Notes: generated by a model not told the origin, from the sequence alone. Positions 46,109 to 57,640 are shown, counted from the first letter of the stretch. The stretch is 64,000 nucleotides of DNA from Schistocerca nitens (GCF_023898315.1 NC_064614.1:499426109-499490108); one strand, 5' to 3'. Numbers and translations: made by a program.

Positions 46109-46739
46109 TATGGTGACATGCTTGTGTCGTATGGCACCGGTGTAGGAAGAGACCTACTTCTCTCAAATAGCATCATGGAGCCCGCCGAGCAATTGTCCCT
46201 ACCCAACGGACGAATTACCCACCGTCAACCGTGCCACGTGCCCACAGCTCATGAGATGTTGACGAGAGTTTTCGAATTTAATCCTGGACATTGTTGCAAA
46301 GTTTGGACATCAGGAACTTCATGTCATCACCACTCCTACCTTTGCCGATGAAAACTTTTTCCAGCACCAAGATTCGAACCGAATACTTCCCTCATCCCCC
46401 ACCTCACTCCAACAGTCCAAGTCAACGGCCACCACACACGCTTGATTCAGTCACCTCGACTGCCGAGACGGTTGTTGTCATCAGCATTCTTGTCCTTACT
46501 ACAGTAATTTTGTGCCACTTATTCTTATCAATTGACTAAACCAATATGTAGCGTCATATTTGGATGCGAAATTAGCTTTAAGAGAGTGACTCAGAACCCT
46601 GACCTTTTAACGCTTCTGTTTGGTTTGCGATGTGACAGCTTGATCGTTGGTACACTAATCTCGTCGAGTATAATAAACTGAAAAATAGGTACAGAAACGT
46701 AATGACCTCCAACTTAGAAAGGGAGGGAGAATGGAGATT

Positions 46740-46945
46740 AAAGCTCCGTCGACGAGGTGGTCATTAAAGACGGAAGGCAAGTGTGAGTTGATGAGATTTG
46801 GGGAAATAATTGGACGGCGTGACTTTCAAGGGCATCATTTCTAGATTGTGCTTCAACAACTTAGGGAAACTGCTAAAACTTCACTGAAATGGCCTTGCAA
46901 GGCTCTGAACGCCGATCCTCCCGAATGCGAGTCGAGAGCCGTAAA
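46740..46945 (-). repeat. SINE2b, diverged
   Basis: The minus-strand tail end reads CTTTAATGACCACCTCGTCG, with ATGCCCTTGAAAGTCACGCC in the middle and a decayed head (CTCGACTCGCATTCGGGAGG). Confidence 0.65.
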
Positions 46946-46949
46946 TATC

Positions 46950-48755
46950 GCTCTCAATGCAGAACCAGTAACACATGGGTCACTGAACTAGAGAAACAAT
47001 GACTGTGCGTGCTTTGTAAATACAGTAAGTAAAGCGAAATGCTTCTCGCTAAAATTGTGAAAACTTTAATTCAGTTGCGAGTTCGACCCGGCATGTACAG
47101 TTTTACGAGAGCTGTCTTAACAGAAAGGTGGTAGACAGGACGGCGAGCAGGAGGGAGGGAAGTTGCAGGAAGTGGGGCGGGATTAAGAGCGAAACCTTCT
47201 TGCAGCCAAGAGCGCGGCTGCTCAGTAGCCATCCAGCGGGGCAGGTGCTAAGCTTGCACCGGCACTCTTCCACCTACAAACAGTATGACGAATAACTCAC
47301 GTGTTCTGCTGTGCATTAACGACCTTAACGGGATCCTTGATCAAAACATCGAATGGTAAGTCAGGCGCTGGCTAAACAATATATTTTCCGATTGCGTACT
47401 CACTCCAACTTGAAATCGATGCTAGAATGATCTCAGCATAAGGAAGGAGTATCATCTCAGATTTTGTGAGGCTCGCTACTTACGTCGCTATTTGTTCAAT
47501 AAAGAAAACACTTTTGAGCAGAACACTGTCTTACACGATTTTCACTTTTACTCGAACACGTTCCGGTAGTCTTGCACCATCATCCGCATTTTTGTATGTT
47601 TTTTTTTTTTTGTTTGTTATTTACATGTTCCATAGGTCATTTAAGCTATTCCTCTATCGAAATCACGTGGAACGAGTAAAACTTGGAGTAGATCGACAAT
47701 TATGAATAGATAAGGATATGATCACAATTTTCATTGCAAGTTTTTGCAAATACTGTCTCTCAGCTCTACATTTTATTATTGTTGTGTTTCTCTGTCTTCT
47801 GTGTAACATGTTTTCCAATATACTATGTACTCCGCCAAAATTATGTTTTCCTTTTAACATACCTTCTGTGATAAAGATTATGAGTAAATCGCGTAAAACT
47901 CAAATTACCCCAAAGTGTTTGTCTAATTACCTTTTGGCACTGATGCTGCGGTTTATTTTTTCTTTTTATCGCGTTACCACGAAAACTCTACAATTTTTTA
48001 TTCATACTAATCGCATTACCATTGAAACTCTAAAGTTTTTGTATTCATACTAGGGTCTAAACGATTTAGTATCGCCCAAAAACTTCAAATATCTTCACTG
48101 AAGTCTAAAACACAGAATTTTACGAAAAGACAACTTGCACATTCGTTAACCGTCATAAATGCGTCAATGTTAGTGGTGATTATAGAGCAACATTGTAGCT
48201 TTAAACAGTATTTAGTGAAATTTCTGTATCCTTATCAGTGTTGAATTTATAGCCAAACTGATTTTGCTATCTAGGTAGCATTTGTACTGCTGATCTTGAT
48301 TATTGGCGGATCTCCAGCAGAAAAACACAAACGACGATAGTTAAACTGTGTGATCAGTGGCCGACACCTCGTGATATTTTCTTTTCCGGTTTCTCATGGA
48401 AACAGTTAGATTTTTGGGTAGACGTATGGCTCAAAAAATGGTGTTTTGCCGTAACACATACAGTCATCCAGGTATCCCACGAAGTAGCTGAAGTTGCTTA
48501 GTGTTCTGCAGTGAAAGTTAGGAACAGAGTATCGTTAAGAAATGGCAAGAAACACATTGTGTGTAATGTTTCTGAAATATTTTTAGAAGATCATTCTTTA
48601 CTACCGACACAGCAGATGTGCCTGAAACTACATTAGCAATCGGTTGACTCGAGGCACAGTCCCTGTCGTAGTTAGCCTATCTAATGCCCTTCAGAGGCAA
48701 AAAAAAATTTATTTTCAGTAACTCGTGTAACGAGTGACTGCATTTAGAAAATTAG
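46950..48755. other. No gene; possible minus-strand retroelement 3' end at 47587-47720
   Basis: At 47597-47720 the minus strand reads ...CACGTGATTTCGATAGAGGA ... ACCTATGGAACATGTAAATA and then an A-rich run. This resembles, from memory, the 3' end of a dispersed retroelement. The remainder is AT-rich with short frames only. Confidence 0.35.
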
Positions 48756-48759
48756 GAAG

Positions 48760-49230
48760 ATGTCAAAATCTACTTATTAAGAAATATAATCTTACGTTAA
48801 AGGTTTAACACAATAAGATACATATTACAGTAGAAACTGTTTTGTATGTCTTGACATAGTGTTAACTCATGGCGTGAAAATTACCCAGCTTGTGTTCACC
48901 CAATATCTGAGAATGTTCAAAGTCACGGTTTTATTACACAACTACTTTCGGTCATAAACAGACCATGTTGAGCTGTATTGCGAGATACTATTCAGATGTG
49001 ACAACCCGTAACCGCTATTAAGCATCAAGTGAAAAAGCAGATCAGCTGGAAACGTGGAGCACATGTAACAACAGCACATATGGTACAGTATATAGCACCT
49101 TTTGTAAAGACGTTTCTAACCTTTTTCTTGCTTACACGGTTAACGTCAAATATTTAACACTAACTAACTTGTAAAGTAATCAGAGTTTTGAAGCTGTTTC
49201 ATACACGGGAGTTCGATTCTTTAAAGAGCC
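48760..49230. repeat. Dispersed repeat R2, copy 3
   Basis: Blocks TTACGTTAAAGGTTTAACAC, AAAATTACCCAGCTTGTGTT, TTGTAAAGTAATCAGAGTTT and ACACGGGAGTTCGATTCTTT match 22980-23640 in the same order. Confidence 0.55.
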
Positions 49231-49234
49231 TGGG

Positions 49235-51090
49235 TTACAAGAGAGGGTTGCTAGTATGAACATAACTGGAGTAAGCTGTCAAGTAGCTATAACAAATGAG
49301 GTACTTCAACAGCTAAGTAACAAATGGCCTGCTTATACTTTCCAATAATTATTGAATTATGTTAATTGTCATTTCTTAAGTAGGAAACAATATAGCTAAC
49401 ACAGAAAGACGACAGTTCCTTGTGTGAGATTCATGACTTCAAGCGCAATGGTGTTAAGATTTATTAACCTGCTGAGACTTTAGTTAACCCAAAGATGTAA
49501 CGTAAAATATAGACCCCCAAACAGTGAGTGGTAAGATACAAGCTTTTCCTGTTGGTCTATAATACCGAATAAAAACGCGGACGGAAAAATATGGAGATTA
49601 ATAACACATATCTAGCAACTGAACTTTCATGAAGGATCTTCATTTGATTTTAGAACTTGGAATAAATCTAGAGATGAATAACAAAAGACAAATGGTGATC
49701 CGTTTCAGAAATGGTTCCGTAATGTATTACCCACATTAGAGCCCTCCAGCGTTATACTCAACTGACAACAGTAGTTAAACATCTAGCAGGAATGATCCGA
49801 TGAAGACGTACTTTCATACAAATACGTGCCATCAGAGGGCATGTAACTGATTGGAGTAGGAATCATCTGAGCCGGGCAGAAGTGCTAACAGAATGCAATT
49901 GTGTAGTCACCGAATAACTCCGTTTTCAGCCCTCACAGATTGTGCCAAGTATACACGAAAACCGTCTACATTATTTTGGGATCTGCTCACAGATATTTTC
50001 TAATCTACTATAAGGTTCATTTTGTCTTCTGTGGCTCGTAAACAGAGTAATCGCATTTTGTTTGATTTCTTAGCACCATCTGCCTTTATATTTGCACAAC
50101 ATTACAGATTTATATGGTATGCGCGGTGTGTCTTGTTTGGAAACATACCTGTTCCATTCACTCACAGAACTTACCGACCACTACATTATTGCACTAGGAC
50201 TCCCGTGGCCGTTATCAGTAACACGAAATTACGTTAGAGTAAACAGATAGAGTGGAATTATTTCAAATTACTTGTGCATATACTCTCAAGTGACCCGGCA
50301 TGCCCCCGTGAAATATCACGATAAAAACTCACGATAAGCCGACCAAAGCGTCCCCATTCCCAGGTGCAATAATACTGTGGTCAGCTATTACTAGCTGTTG
50401 TCGACTCTTTACTCTTCAGTAACTGCTCGTTGTCTCCGGGACTCTTTTCGCAGCAATGCTTGTTGTACGTTAGCAGTGATACACAGCAGTATGGGTAGGT
50501 TTGTTGATAAAGAGTTTGCCGATATACGTCTCGAGTACAGTTTTTCTTCCGCCAGAGAAAAAACTCTTACTTAGCCATCGAAAAAATGTGATTACAATGT
50601 GAAGAAAACACAAAACGCATCTTTGCAGATATAAGAGCTCAAGCTGTCACGATTTTGTCCACCATAAATTGTTGACAAACCGATTTAGAAGTAAATTAGA
50701 CGGTTTTGATCTATCAGTTCCCCCGATTTCTGCAATTTCATCACAAGCCAAACATAAAAATGAAATACTCGTACCATTTAAACCTAGAGATTTTGTCCAA
50801 TACCCTTCAGGAAATTAAGAGTTACATTATGTCGATGAATCTCTTTGGTAAACAAAAGACGCGAAGTTTATTGAGGGAGGTGTATATCCCTTACTTTACA
50901 ATGTTTTCAAAAAGTTCAACCTCTCACAGACGAACGTGGGACACGAAAACAATATGTGGTTTAATATCAGCTTCCGAGATAGAGTCACTCAACCTGCTGG
51001 AGAACTGGAAATGTTGATGCGATTTAACGGAAGGAGGAAAGAGGCGTGGTTGAAGCGGAGTGGAATGATAGTGGAATCGTGTGTGAGTTC
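49235..51090. other. AT-rich spacer, nothing recognised
   Basis: Short frames only; no repeat boundary or RNA gene can be supported. Confidence 0.45.
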
Positions 51091-51094
51091 ACTG

Positions 51095-51325
51095 GAACTG
51101 AGCGTTTGGCGTTGTTGGCCGGGAGGCCCCATGTGGGGCAGGTCCGGCCGCCTTGGTGCAGGTCTTATTACATTCGACGCCACATTGGGCGACCTGCGCG
51201 CCGGATGGGGATGAAATGATGATGAAGACAACACAACACCAAGTCCCTGAGAGGAGAAAATCCCCAACCCAGCCGGGAATCGAACCCGGGCCCGTCACGC
51301 TGACCACTCAGCTATCGGGACGGAC
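51095..51325 (-). repeat. SINE3 (third tRNA-headed family) with 13-bp TSD
   Basis: On the minus strand: CCCGATAGCTGAGTGGTCAG (A box), CGGGTTCGATTCCCGGCTGG (B box), GGGGATTTTCTC, TTGGTGTTGTGTTGTC, CATCATTTCATCCCCATC and CACCAAGGCGGCCGG. The TSD, TGTGAGTTCACTG, is at 51082-51094 and 51326-51338. Confidence 0.94.
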
Positions 51326-51890
51326 TGTGAGTTCACTGTTACAGTGGCAGAGTAGAATCACAACGCTGCACATAGTTGTTTCTGGAGCGACGGCACCACG
51401 TCATACTACTGTTGCATATTTACATAGGCGCCTACAGAAACTGGATTCTTGCATGTTATGGAGATCGCGATATTACAGACCTTGTCACTTTTGTTACTCT
51501 ATATCCGTGTGTAACGGTCCTGCTCGTGTAGCGTAACGCACACAATACTAACTTGCTAGACAGGGAGATCAGCCAGACACGGATCGGATCCGCGCGGCTG
51601 AGAGCACCGGCCAGCCATATTGTGGGTCTCAGGCGGTTTTCTACGAATGATTAGGCAAATACCGGATTGCTCCCCTATTTACGCCTCAGAAAGTACAACA
51701 CACAAACGATTACATTAAGAGCAAAGTTTACACAATTCGCAGATAGCGCACGTGACTTCACTCTGATGACTGAGGCGACAGATAAGGCATCGGAACGCAA
51801 TATTAAATAAAAAAATAAACTTCCTAGATCCCGCGTATAATTGAGCCCACAATAGATAGGAATTACCACTAATTGAAAGAGAGAGAATTG

Positions 51891-53286
51891 CACTACTGGC
51901 CATTAAAATTGCTACAACACGAAGATGACGCGAAATTTAACCGTCAGGAAGAAGATGATGTGATATGCAAATGATTAGCTTTTCAGAGCATTCACACAAG
52001 GTTGGCGCCGGTGGCGACACCTACAACGTGCTGACATGAGGAAAGTTTCCAACCGATTTCTCATACACAAACAGCAGTTGACCGGCGTTGCCTGGTCAAA
52101 CGTTGTTGTGATGCCTCGTGTAAGGAGGAGAAATGCGTACCATCACGTTTCTGACTTTGATAAATGTCGGATTGTAGCCTATCGCGATTGCGGTTTATCG
52201 TATCGTGACATTTCTGCTCGAGTTGGTCGAGATCCAATGACTGTTAGCAGAATATGGAATCGGTGGGTTCAGGAGGGTAATACGGAACACCGTGCTGGAT
52301 CCCAACGGCCTCTTATCACTAGCAGTAGAGATGACAGGCATCTTATCCGCATGGCTGTAACGGATCGTGCAGCCACGTCTCGATACCTGAGTCAACAGAT
52401 GGGGACGTTTGCAAGACAACAACCATCTGCACGAACAGTTCGACGACGTTTGCAGCAGCATGGACTATCAGCTCGGAGACCATGGCTGCGGTTAACCGTG
52501 ACGCTACATCACAGAAAGGAGCGCCTGCGATGGTGTACTCAACGACGAAACTGGGTGCACGAATGGCAAAACGGCCTTTTTTCGGATGAATCCAGGCTGT
52601 GTTTACAGCATCATCATGGTCGCATCCGTTTTTGGCGACATTGCGGTGAACGCACATTGGAAGCGTGTATTCGCCATCGCCATACTGGTGTATCACCCGG
52701 CGTGATGGTATGGGGTGCCATTGGTTACACGTCCCGGTCACCTCTTGTTCACATTGACGGCGCTTTGAACAGTGGACGTTACATTTCAGATGTGCTACGA
52801 CCCATGGCTCTAACCTTCATTCGATCCCTGCGAAACCCTACATTTCAGCAGGATAATGCACGACAGCATGTTGCAGGTCCTGTACGGGCCTTTCTGGATA
52901 CAGAAAATGTTCCACTGCTGCCCTGGCCAGCACATTCTCCAGATCTCTCACCAATTGAAAACGTCTGGTAAATGGTGGCCGAGCAACTGGCTCGTCACAA
53001 TATGCCAGTCACTACTCTTGATGAACTGTGGTATCGCGTTGAAGCTGCATGGGCACCTGTACCTGTACACGCCATCCAAGCTCTGTTTGACTCAATGCCC
53101 AGGAGAATCAAGGCCGTTATTACGGCCAGAGGTGGTTGTTCTGGGCACGGATTTCTCAGGATCTATGCATCCAAATTGCGTGAAAATGTAATCACATGTC
53201 AGTTCTAGTATAATATATTTGTCCAATGAATACCCGTTTATCATCTGCATTTATTCTTGGTGTACCAATTTTAATGGCCAGTAGTG
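51891..53286 (+). mobile_element. Tc1-like element, family Tc1-a, copy 3, best preserved of the family
   Basis: Left end CACTACTGGCCATTAAAAT. The right end is its inverted copy and precedes TA (53287-53288). On the left the TA has become TG (51889-51890). Length is 1396 bp. Confidence 0.95.
52111..53208 (+). pseudogene. Tc1-a transposase with one nonsense codon
   Basis: One continuous frame of 365 codons plus stop, interrupted only by TAA at 52969-52971 (codon 287). The start, MPRVRRRNAYHH, is shared with the sister copies. Residues 14-55 are the helix-turn-helix region. The catalytic residues D159 (FSDESRL), D248 (QQDNARQHV) and E283 (SPDLSPIENVW) are all present with 34 residues between the last two. 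The sister copies have TCA (Ser) where the stop stands, so a single change explains it. The truncated product would end four codons after the catalytic Glu and lack the C-terminal ~80 residues. Confidence 0.93.
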
Positions 53287-53592
53287 TACTTTGAAATGAG
53301 CAGCTGAAGACCAGGTTTTCCTTATACGAAAATACTCAGAAAATATACTTGTTAAACCTCCAACATTGTATCGGTAGAGTTCGCAATCACCCTGTCTAAT
53401 GGGCGTATGCTGCATCAGGTCACAGGTGATTAGTAAGCGCTTTGTAGAATCCCACAGAAGCTGCGTGCATGTATCAGTCAACATCACCAGCATTTGACAC
53501 AGTTTGAAAGGGCATCATTGTGAATTCGTGTGTGCGTACAGACAGATGGCATCGCGCAGGGACGTGTGCTGGCTCCAATGCTGTTCAATATA

Positions 53593-54178
53593 CAGGGTGA
53601 TTCAGCTATGCCGGCCGCTGTGGCCGAGCGGTTCTAGGCGCTTCAGTCTGGAACCGCACGACCGCTACGGTCGCTAGTTCGAATCCCGCCTCGGGCATGG
53701 ATGTGTGTGATGTCCTTAGGTTAGTTAGGTTTAAGTAGTTCTAAGTTCTGACTAATGACGTCAGATGTTACGTCCCATAGTGCTCAGAGCCATTTGAACC
53801 ATTTGATTCAGCTACCCGTACCGCTTGGCCTTATGCTACCAGCAGTGCCTCCAGATACCACATGCAGTGGTTTTTATAGTTTCTTGCTCGCTACACCCAA
53901 ACTATTAGTCCTACAGAAACAATGAATAAGACCTTTTTGCAGGAAATTTAATGTAGTTAAATTTTTCAGTGGGATATGTTTCCCCTAGGTGACCTTCAGT
54001 AACTCGAAAATCGTGGCCACCAACGAAAGCGTATCTCAGTCCAAAATTTAACTATATTAAATTCTCTACAATACGGTCCTTTTCAATTCCGCCCAAATTG
54101 CCAACTTATAGCACATTACATACGTAGTGTCACCCGTACATTACTCTCACTGTTAGCAGCCTCACGCTGATTTCCGCA
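53593..54178 (+). repeat. Likely left part of a TA-flanked DNA element, interrupted by SINE1
   Basis: CAGGGTGATTCAGCT after TA (53591-53592) has the form of a mariner-type terminus, and the sequence continues across the SINE1 with ACCCGTACCGCTTGGCC. No coding sequence or right end was found. Confidence 0.4.
53609..53804 (+). repeat. SINE1 with 10-bp TSD
   Basis: A full-length copy; the TSD GATTCAGCTA is at 53599-53608 and 53805-53814. It lies inside a transposon-like end. Confidence 0.94.
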
Positions 54179-54371
54179 GCCGCGCGGGATTAGCCGAGCG
54201 GTCTCGGGCGCTGCAGTCATGGACTGTGCGGCTAGTCCCGGCAGAGGTTCGAGTCCTCCCTCGGGCATGGGTGTGTGTGTTTGTCCTTAGGATAATTTAG
54301 TGTAAGTAGTGTGAAGCTTAGGGACTGATGACCTTAGCAGTTAAGTCCCATAAGATTTCACATATTTGAAC
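54179..54371 (+). repeat. SINE4 (tRNA-Leu-like head), shares SINE1 body
   Basis: The head reads GATTAGCCGAGCGGTCTCGG and AGAGGTTCGAGTCCTCCCTC, with a long variable-arm-like segment. The body has TGTCCTTAGG, GTAAGTAGTGTGAAGCTTAG, GGGACTGATGACC and GTTAAGTCCCATA, clearly related to the SINE1 body but not identical. Confidence 0.9.
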
Positions 54372-54829
54372 TAACAATTATTGATCGCTTCTTGCGATTT
54401 CAACAAACGTTACCTCCGGTAATAGCATTGCACGATAGCTACCGTCTCTGAAAGCTACGTATCTGTAACTATTTTACTTCTTATTTATTACGTTTTTGAA
54501 TCTTTTTTATTACGCAAACGTTTGACAGAATATCGTATTCTCCTCATTTACACGGCAAATGAACACAGTATCAGTAACTCAAATTTTGTCATACACACAC
54601 ATTTGAACATTTTATTTCCCCAAGAGGTCGGCTGAAGAGTGCATCTGCACTAAAGGATCATTAATTGCCGTCATGTTCGAAAGAACAGACGCCACACACA
54701 TAAATTTTTGCAATGATCATTCAGTGCAAATGCGCTCTTCTTGCGACGTCTTGCGGGAATCAACGTGAGCCTGCGAGCAATGTGAATAATGGACAGGGGA
54801 CGCTATGTATGGAGTGTGCGACGTACTGG

Positions 54830-54990
54830 GAATCTTGGTTGCACGGGAAGCGTGCTCGGATACCCGAAGCAGTTACAGCGACCGCTCGCGTAACGCGGGA
54901 AATACGGGTTCGAGTCGCGCTCTGGAACAAATTTTCGCTTGTCGTCACTGACTTTATTTCCATTCCCGATTGCGACTAATGTTGGAATTC
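54830..54990 (+). repeat. Single tRNA-like module of the palindromic family
   Basis: GCGACCGCTCGCGTAACGCGG, ACGGGTTCGAGTCGCGCTCT and ACAAATTTTCGCTTGTCGTC match one arm of the palindrome at 59960-60562. The opposite arm is absent. Confidence 0.65.
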
Positions 54991-55050
54991 AATTTCGTCA
55001 TCTAGTCTTTCTTCTTTTACTCAAAAATCTTGAGGAAAACAAAACATCAT

Positions 55051-55158
55051 AATGTAGGTTAATTCTCAGAAAGAAGAAGGCAGCAACCAGCCACTATTAA
55101 TACTGCTATTTATAGTGGCTGGTTGCTGTCTTCTTCTTTCTAAGAATTAAACTACATT
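55051..55158. repeat. Compact hairpin, 46-bp arms, 16-nt loop
   Basis: The left arm AATGTAGGTTAATTCTCAGA...CAACCAGCCACTA (55051-55096) pairs with the right arm TAGTGGCTGGTTGC...ATTAAACTACATT (55113-55158), with about four mismatches. It may be a tiny MITE, or a structured transcript if transcribed. Confidence 0.85.
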
Positions 55159-55683
55159 AATTGTACACAGCCACGGTCTCACCATGTCCGTTTTAGACAA
55201 AATAGCATTAAACATCATAAAATGTCGATCAAACTTCAGTTAAGCTGGAATTACGTAAACAAGTTGAATCATAAGTTGTAAACGTTGCTTGTCGATAGAG
55301 AATAAAGGCTTCGTGAGTTGTTGTCGTTACGTTAGAACCGTATCATTTGATCCGAATGCAACGACGTAACAGGAAACGCAGCGGAATAGGTGGCATAATG
55401 TTGACTTCTATATCAAGCTTGCAATGAGCCACTAATAATTAGTTAGCAAAGCCGCACCTGTCTGCAGATTATTTTGTTTCCACAAGCTAAATAGTATGAA
55501 ACAAGAACAAATTTCTATTTTTGTCAGCAAGCTCTTGCATTCCAAGCAAGGGCCTATTTTTCAGATACACAGACATTTCACGGAAACGAAAATAGCGACA
55601 AATATCAGAACAACAGATAAATGGTAAGTAATAGAAATGCGCCCCAAATCTTTTACATATACATCTCCATCTATACTCTGCGA

Positions 55684-55855
55684 GCCCCCGTATTCGGCCT
55701 TCCTGATTTATGTTTTCCGTGATTTCCCTAAATCGCAAGTGACGGATTTTCTTTGAAAGGGCACTGCCGACTTTCTTCCGTATCCTTCCTAATCCGATGG
55801 GACCGATGACCTCGCTGTTTGGTCCCCTTCCCCAAACGAGCCAACCACCCAACCA
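55684..55855 (+). repeat. SINE2, 5'-truncated, with TSD
   Basis: Only the body is present (GATTTATGTTTTCCGTGATT onward to GGACCGATGACCTCGCTGTT and the (AACC)n tail). A 9-bp direct repeat, ACTCTGCGA, is at 55675-55683 and 55856-55864, so truncation happened at insertion. Confidence 0.85.
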
Positions 55856-56039
55856 ACTCTGCGAACAGCTGTGACGAGCATGGCAAAGAGTACGACCCAC
55901 AGTACCAGTTACCATGGCTTTTTCCCGTTCCTCCCGTATGACATGGCTGTGACACTGCTCCACCGGTTAACAAGCCTGTGACCATTTGTGCTGTGAACTT
56001 CTCTATGTAGGTTCAATATCTCCTATTAGTCCTGTTTGG

Positions 56040-56520
56040 TACAGGTCCCCCACAAATGAGCAACATTCCAGAATGGGTCGCACGAGTGACTTCTATCTCC
56101 TTTGTAGACATTACATTTCCCGTGTATTCTAGCAATAAACCGAGGTCTGCTACCTGCTTTAATGACGACTGTGCCTATGATCAATCCATTTTGTGTCACT
56201 ACTGTTTGTATTACCCATACATTTGTATCAGTTTACAGCTTCCAGCTGTGACACTCTCATATTACATTCATCGGATACTGTATCTTCGTTTTGCGAAGTG
56301 CACAATTGTACATGTAGGAACATTTAAAGGAAGTTGTCAGTATTTGCTCCACTTTAAATCTTATCAAGGTAGGACTGAATATTTGTACAGCTTCCTCAAG
56401 ACTGCACTTCACTGTAAATAACTGCATCATATGCTAAAAATCTGAGATTACTATTAATATTGTCTGCAAGATCTTTAATATACAACATGAACAGTAAGGG
56501 ACTCAACATACTTTGGTATC
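56040..56520 (-). pseudogene. LINE reverse transcriptase fragment
   Basis: Near 56405-56495 the minus strand reads MLYIKDLADNINSNLRFLAY, then DAVIYSEVQS. This is the LLYINDLxxNI...RxFADDxxxY motif of LINE RTs, with the catalytic FADD changed to LAYD. A diverged continuation (EEAVQIFSPTLIRFKVEQIL) follows in another frame, and further scraps may reach 56040. Multiple stops and frameshifts make it inactive. It differs from the LINE at 31885-32630. Confidence 0.7.
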
Positions 56521-56569
56521 AAATGGAACTATTTTGTTCCATAGATCTTTTCACGTCTCAGACATCTGA

Positions 56570-57070
56570 GATGTATATATACGGACCGAAGAGATGAATG
56601 AAGGCTGGTATTTGAACCCGGATCTCCTGCTCAGTAGGTAGACATGCTAACCACTACGCCACTCTGGTACGGCGGATTTTCATAACTGCACGGTCTATCC
56701 TAGCACAGCCTTCCACCTCAATCCAAATTCCCATTCACGTCTCAGCCCCTTTGTATTCCCCCTAAACTCGAACGGCCTGGGTTTCAGGCAGGATCTCTCA
56801 TTTCGTCGATGCTAAGGTTCTATTCCAGTACAATTGGAGAGCCTGTGCAATGCTGATCGATTCTAGGGGGAATGCCGAATGGGCTGAGGTGTGAATAGGA
56901 ATTTGGATTGAGGTTGGAGGTGTGCTAAGGTAGTCCTTGCAGTTGTGCAAAGCCGCTGTTCCAGAGTGGTGTAACGATGGTTAGCACGTCTGCCTAGTGA
57001 GCAGGAGTCGCTGGTGCGAACCGCAGCCTTCGTACAAATTTTCATTGGTCACTTCAGTCCACATATATAC
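56570..57070. repeat. Palindromic element with two inverted tRNA-like modules, copy 1
   Basis: The arms are roughly 56570-56790 and 56850-57070. Inverted matches include TGAACCCGGATCTCCTGCTC against GAGCAGGAGTCGCTGGTGCG, ATGCTAACCACTACGCCACTCTGG against CCAGAGTGGTGTAACGATGG..., and CTCAATCCAAATTCC against GGAATTTGGATTGAG. Each arm's tRNA-like part (TGGTTAGCACGTCTGCCTAG) is followed outward by ACAAATTTTCATTGG-type sequence. Confidence 0.8.
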
Positions 57071-57279
57071 ACTCGCGTATACACTTAGCCGCCGGTCTGC
57101 CAGGGCATAACAACAGCTACTGCGCTGTGGACCTGTTGTCGGCGTGTGGATTGTCGCAGTGGTTGTTGTTAAGTTCTGATAGCGTACGGTAAGGAAACTT
57201 TTTTAATAACGTCCCTACACATTTGTTTCTTCTTCCTTCTTTTACAGCTGATTGAAACCAGTGCGCATATACTGAGCCG

Positions 57280-57640
57280 AAAGGCTTGTGGCTGAAACTC
57301 TGTGGGCACGGCCCTCTCGTGCAGGCGAGCGGTGCAGGGCCTCGGCGGCTATTAAGCCACCTGCGAAACGGAGGCGAGTAGCGCTTTGTCCGCGGAGCGG
57401 CAGGTGTGACGTCACGAGGCGGCGGTCGCCCGCGGCGCCGGCGTGGATCAGCGTGCGTGTAACGGAGAGCAGAGGAAGGGAGAGACAGCGCGAGGGAGAG
57501 AGACGGGAGGCTGCCAGGTGTGGCCCGCAGCTGCGCTCCCACGGCAGCCTCTGCCTCTGCACGGCCTGCTGATTCACGAGGCCCCAGACCGCGGGCCGCT
57601 CTTAAAGGCCACAGCCTCACTCCTGCTCGCAAACAATTCC
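57280..57640. promoter_or_regulatory. CpG-rich island with a CRE-type palindrome
   Basis: The most GC- and CpG-dense stretch in the window. It contains the full cAMP-response-element palindrome TGACGTCA at 57407-57414. No TATA box, initiator or downstream gene could be supported. A promoter is inferred from composition only, and a GC-rich repeat remains possible. Confidence 0.35.

Noticed and set aside
50475-50570. MGRFVDKEFADIRLEYSF frame as a mariner N-terminus
   Set aside because: It is only about 18 residues of loose similarity, and it is followed by stops.
52195-52741. 88- and 132-codon minus-strand frames
   Set aside because: They are antisense shadows of the Tc1-a transposase. Similar shadows occur at 1614-2012, 28866-29206 and 36027-36938.
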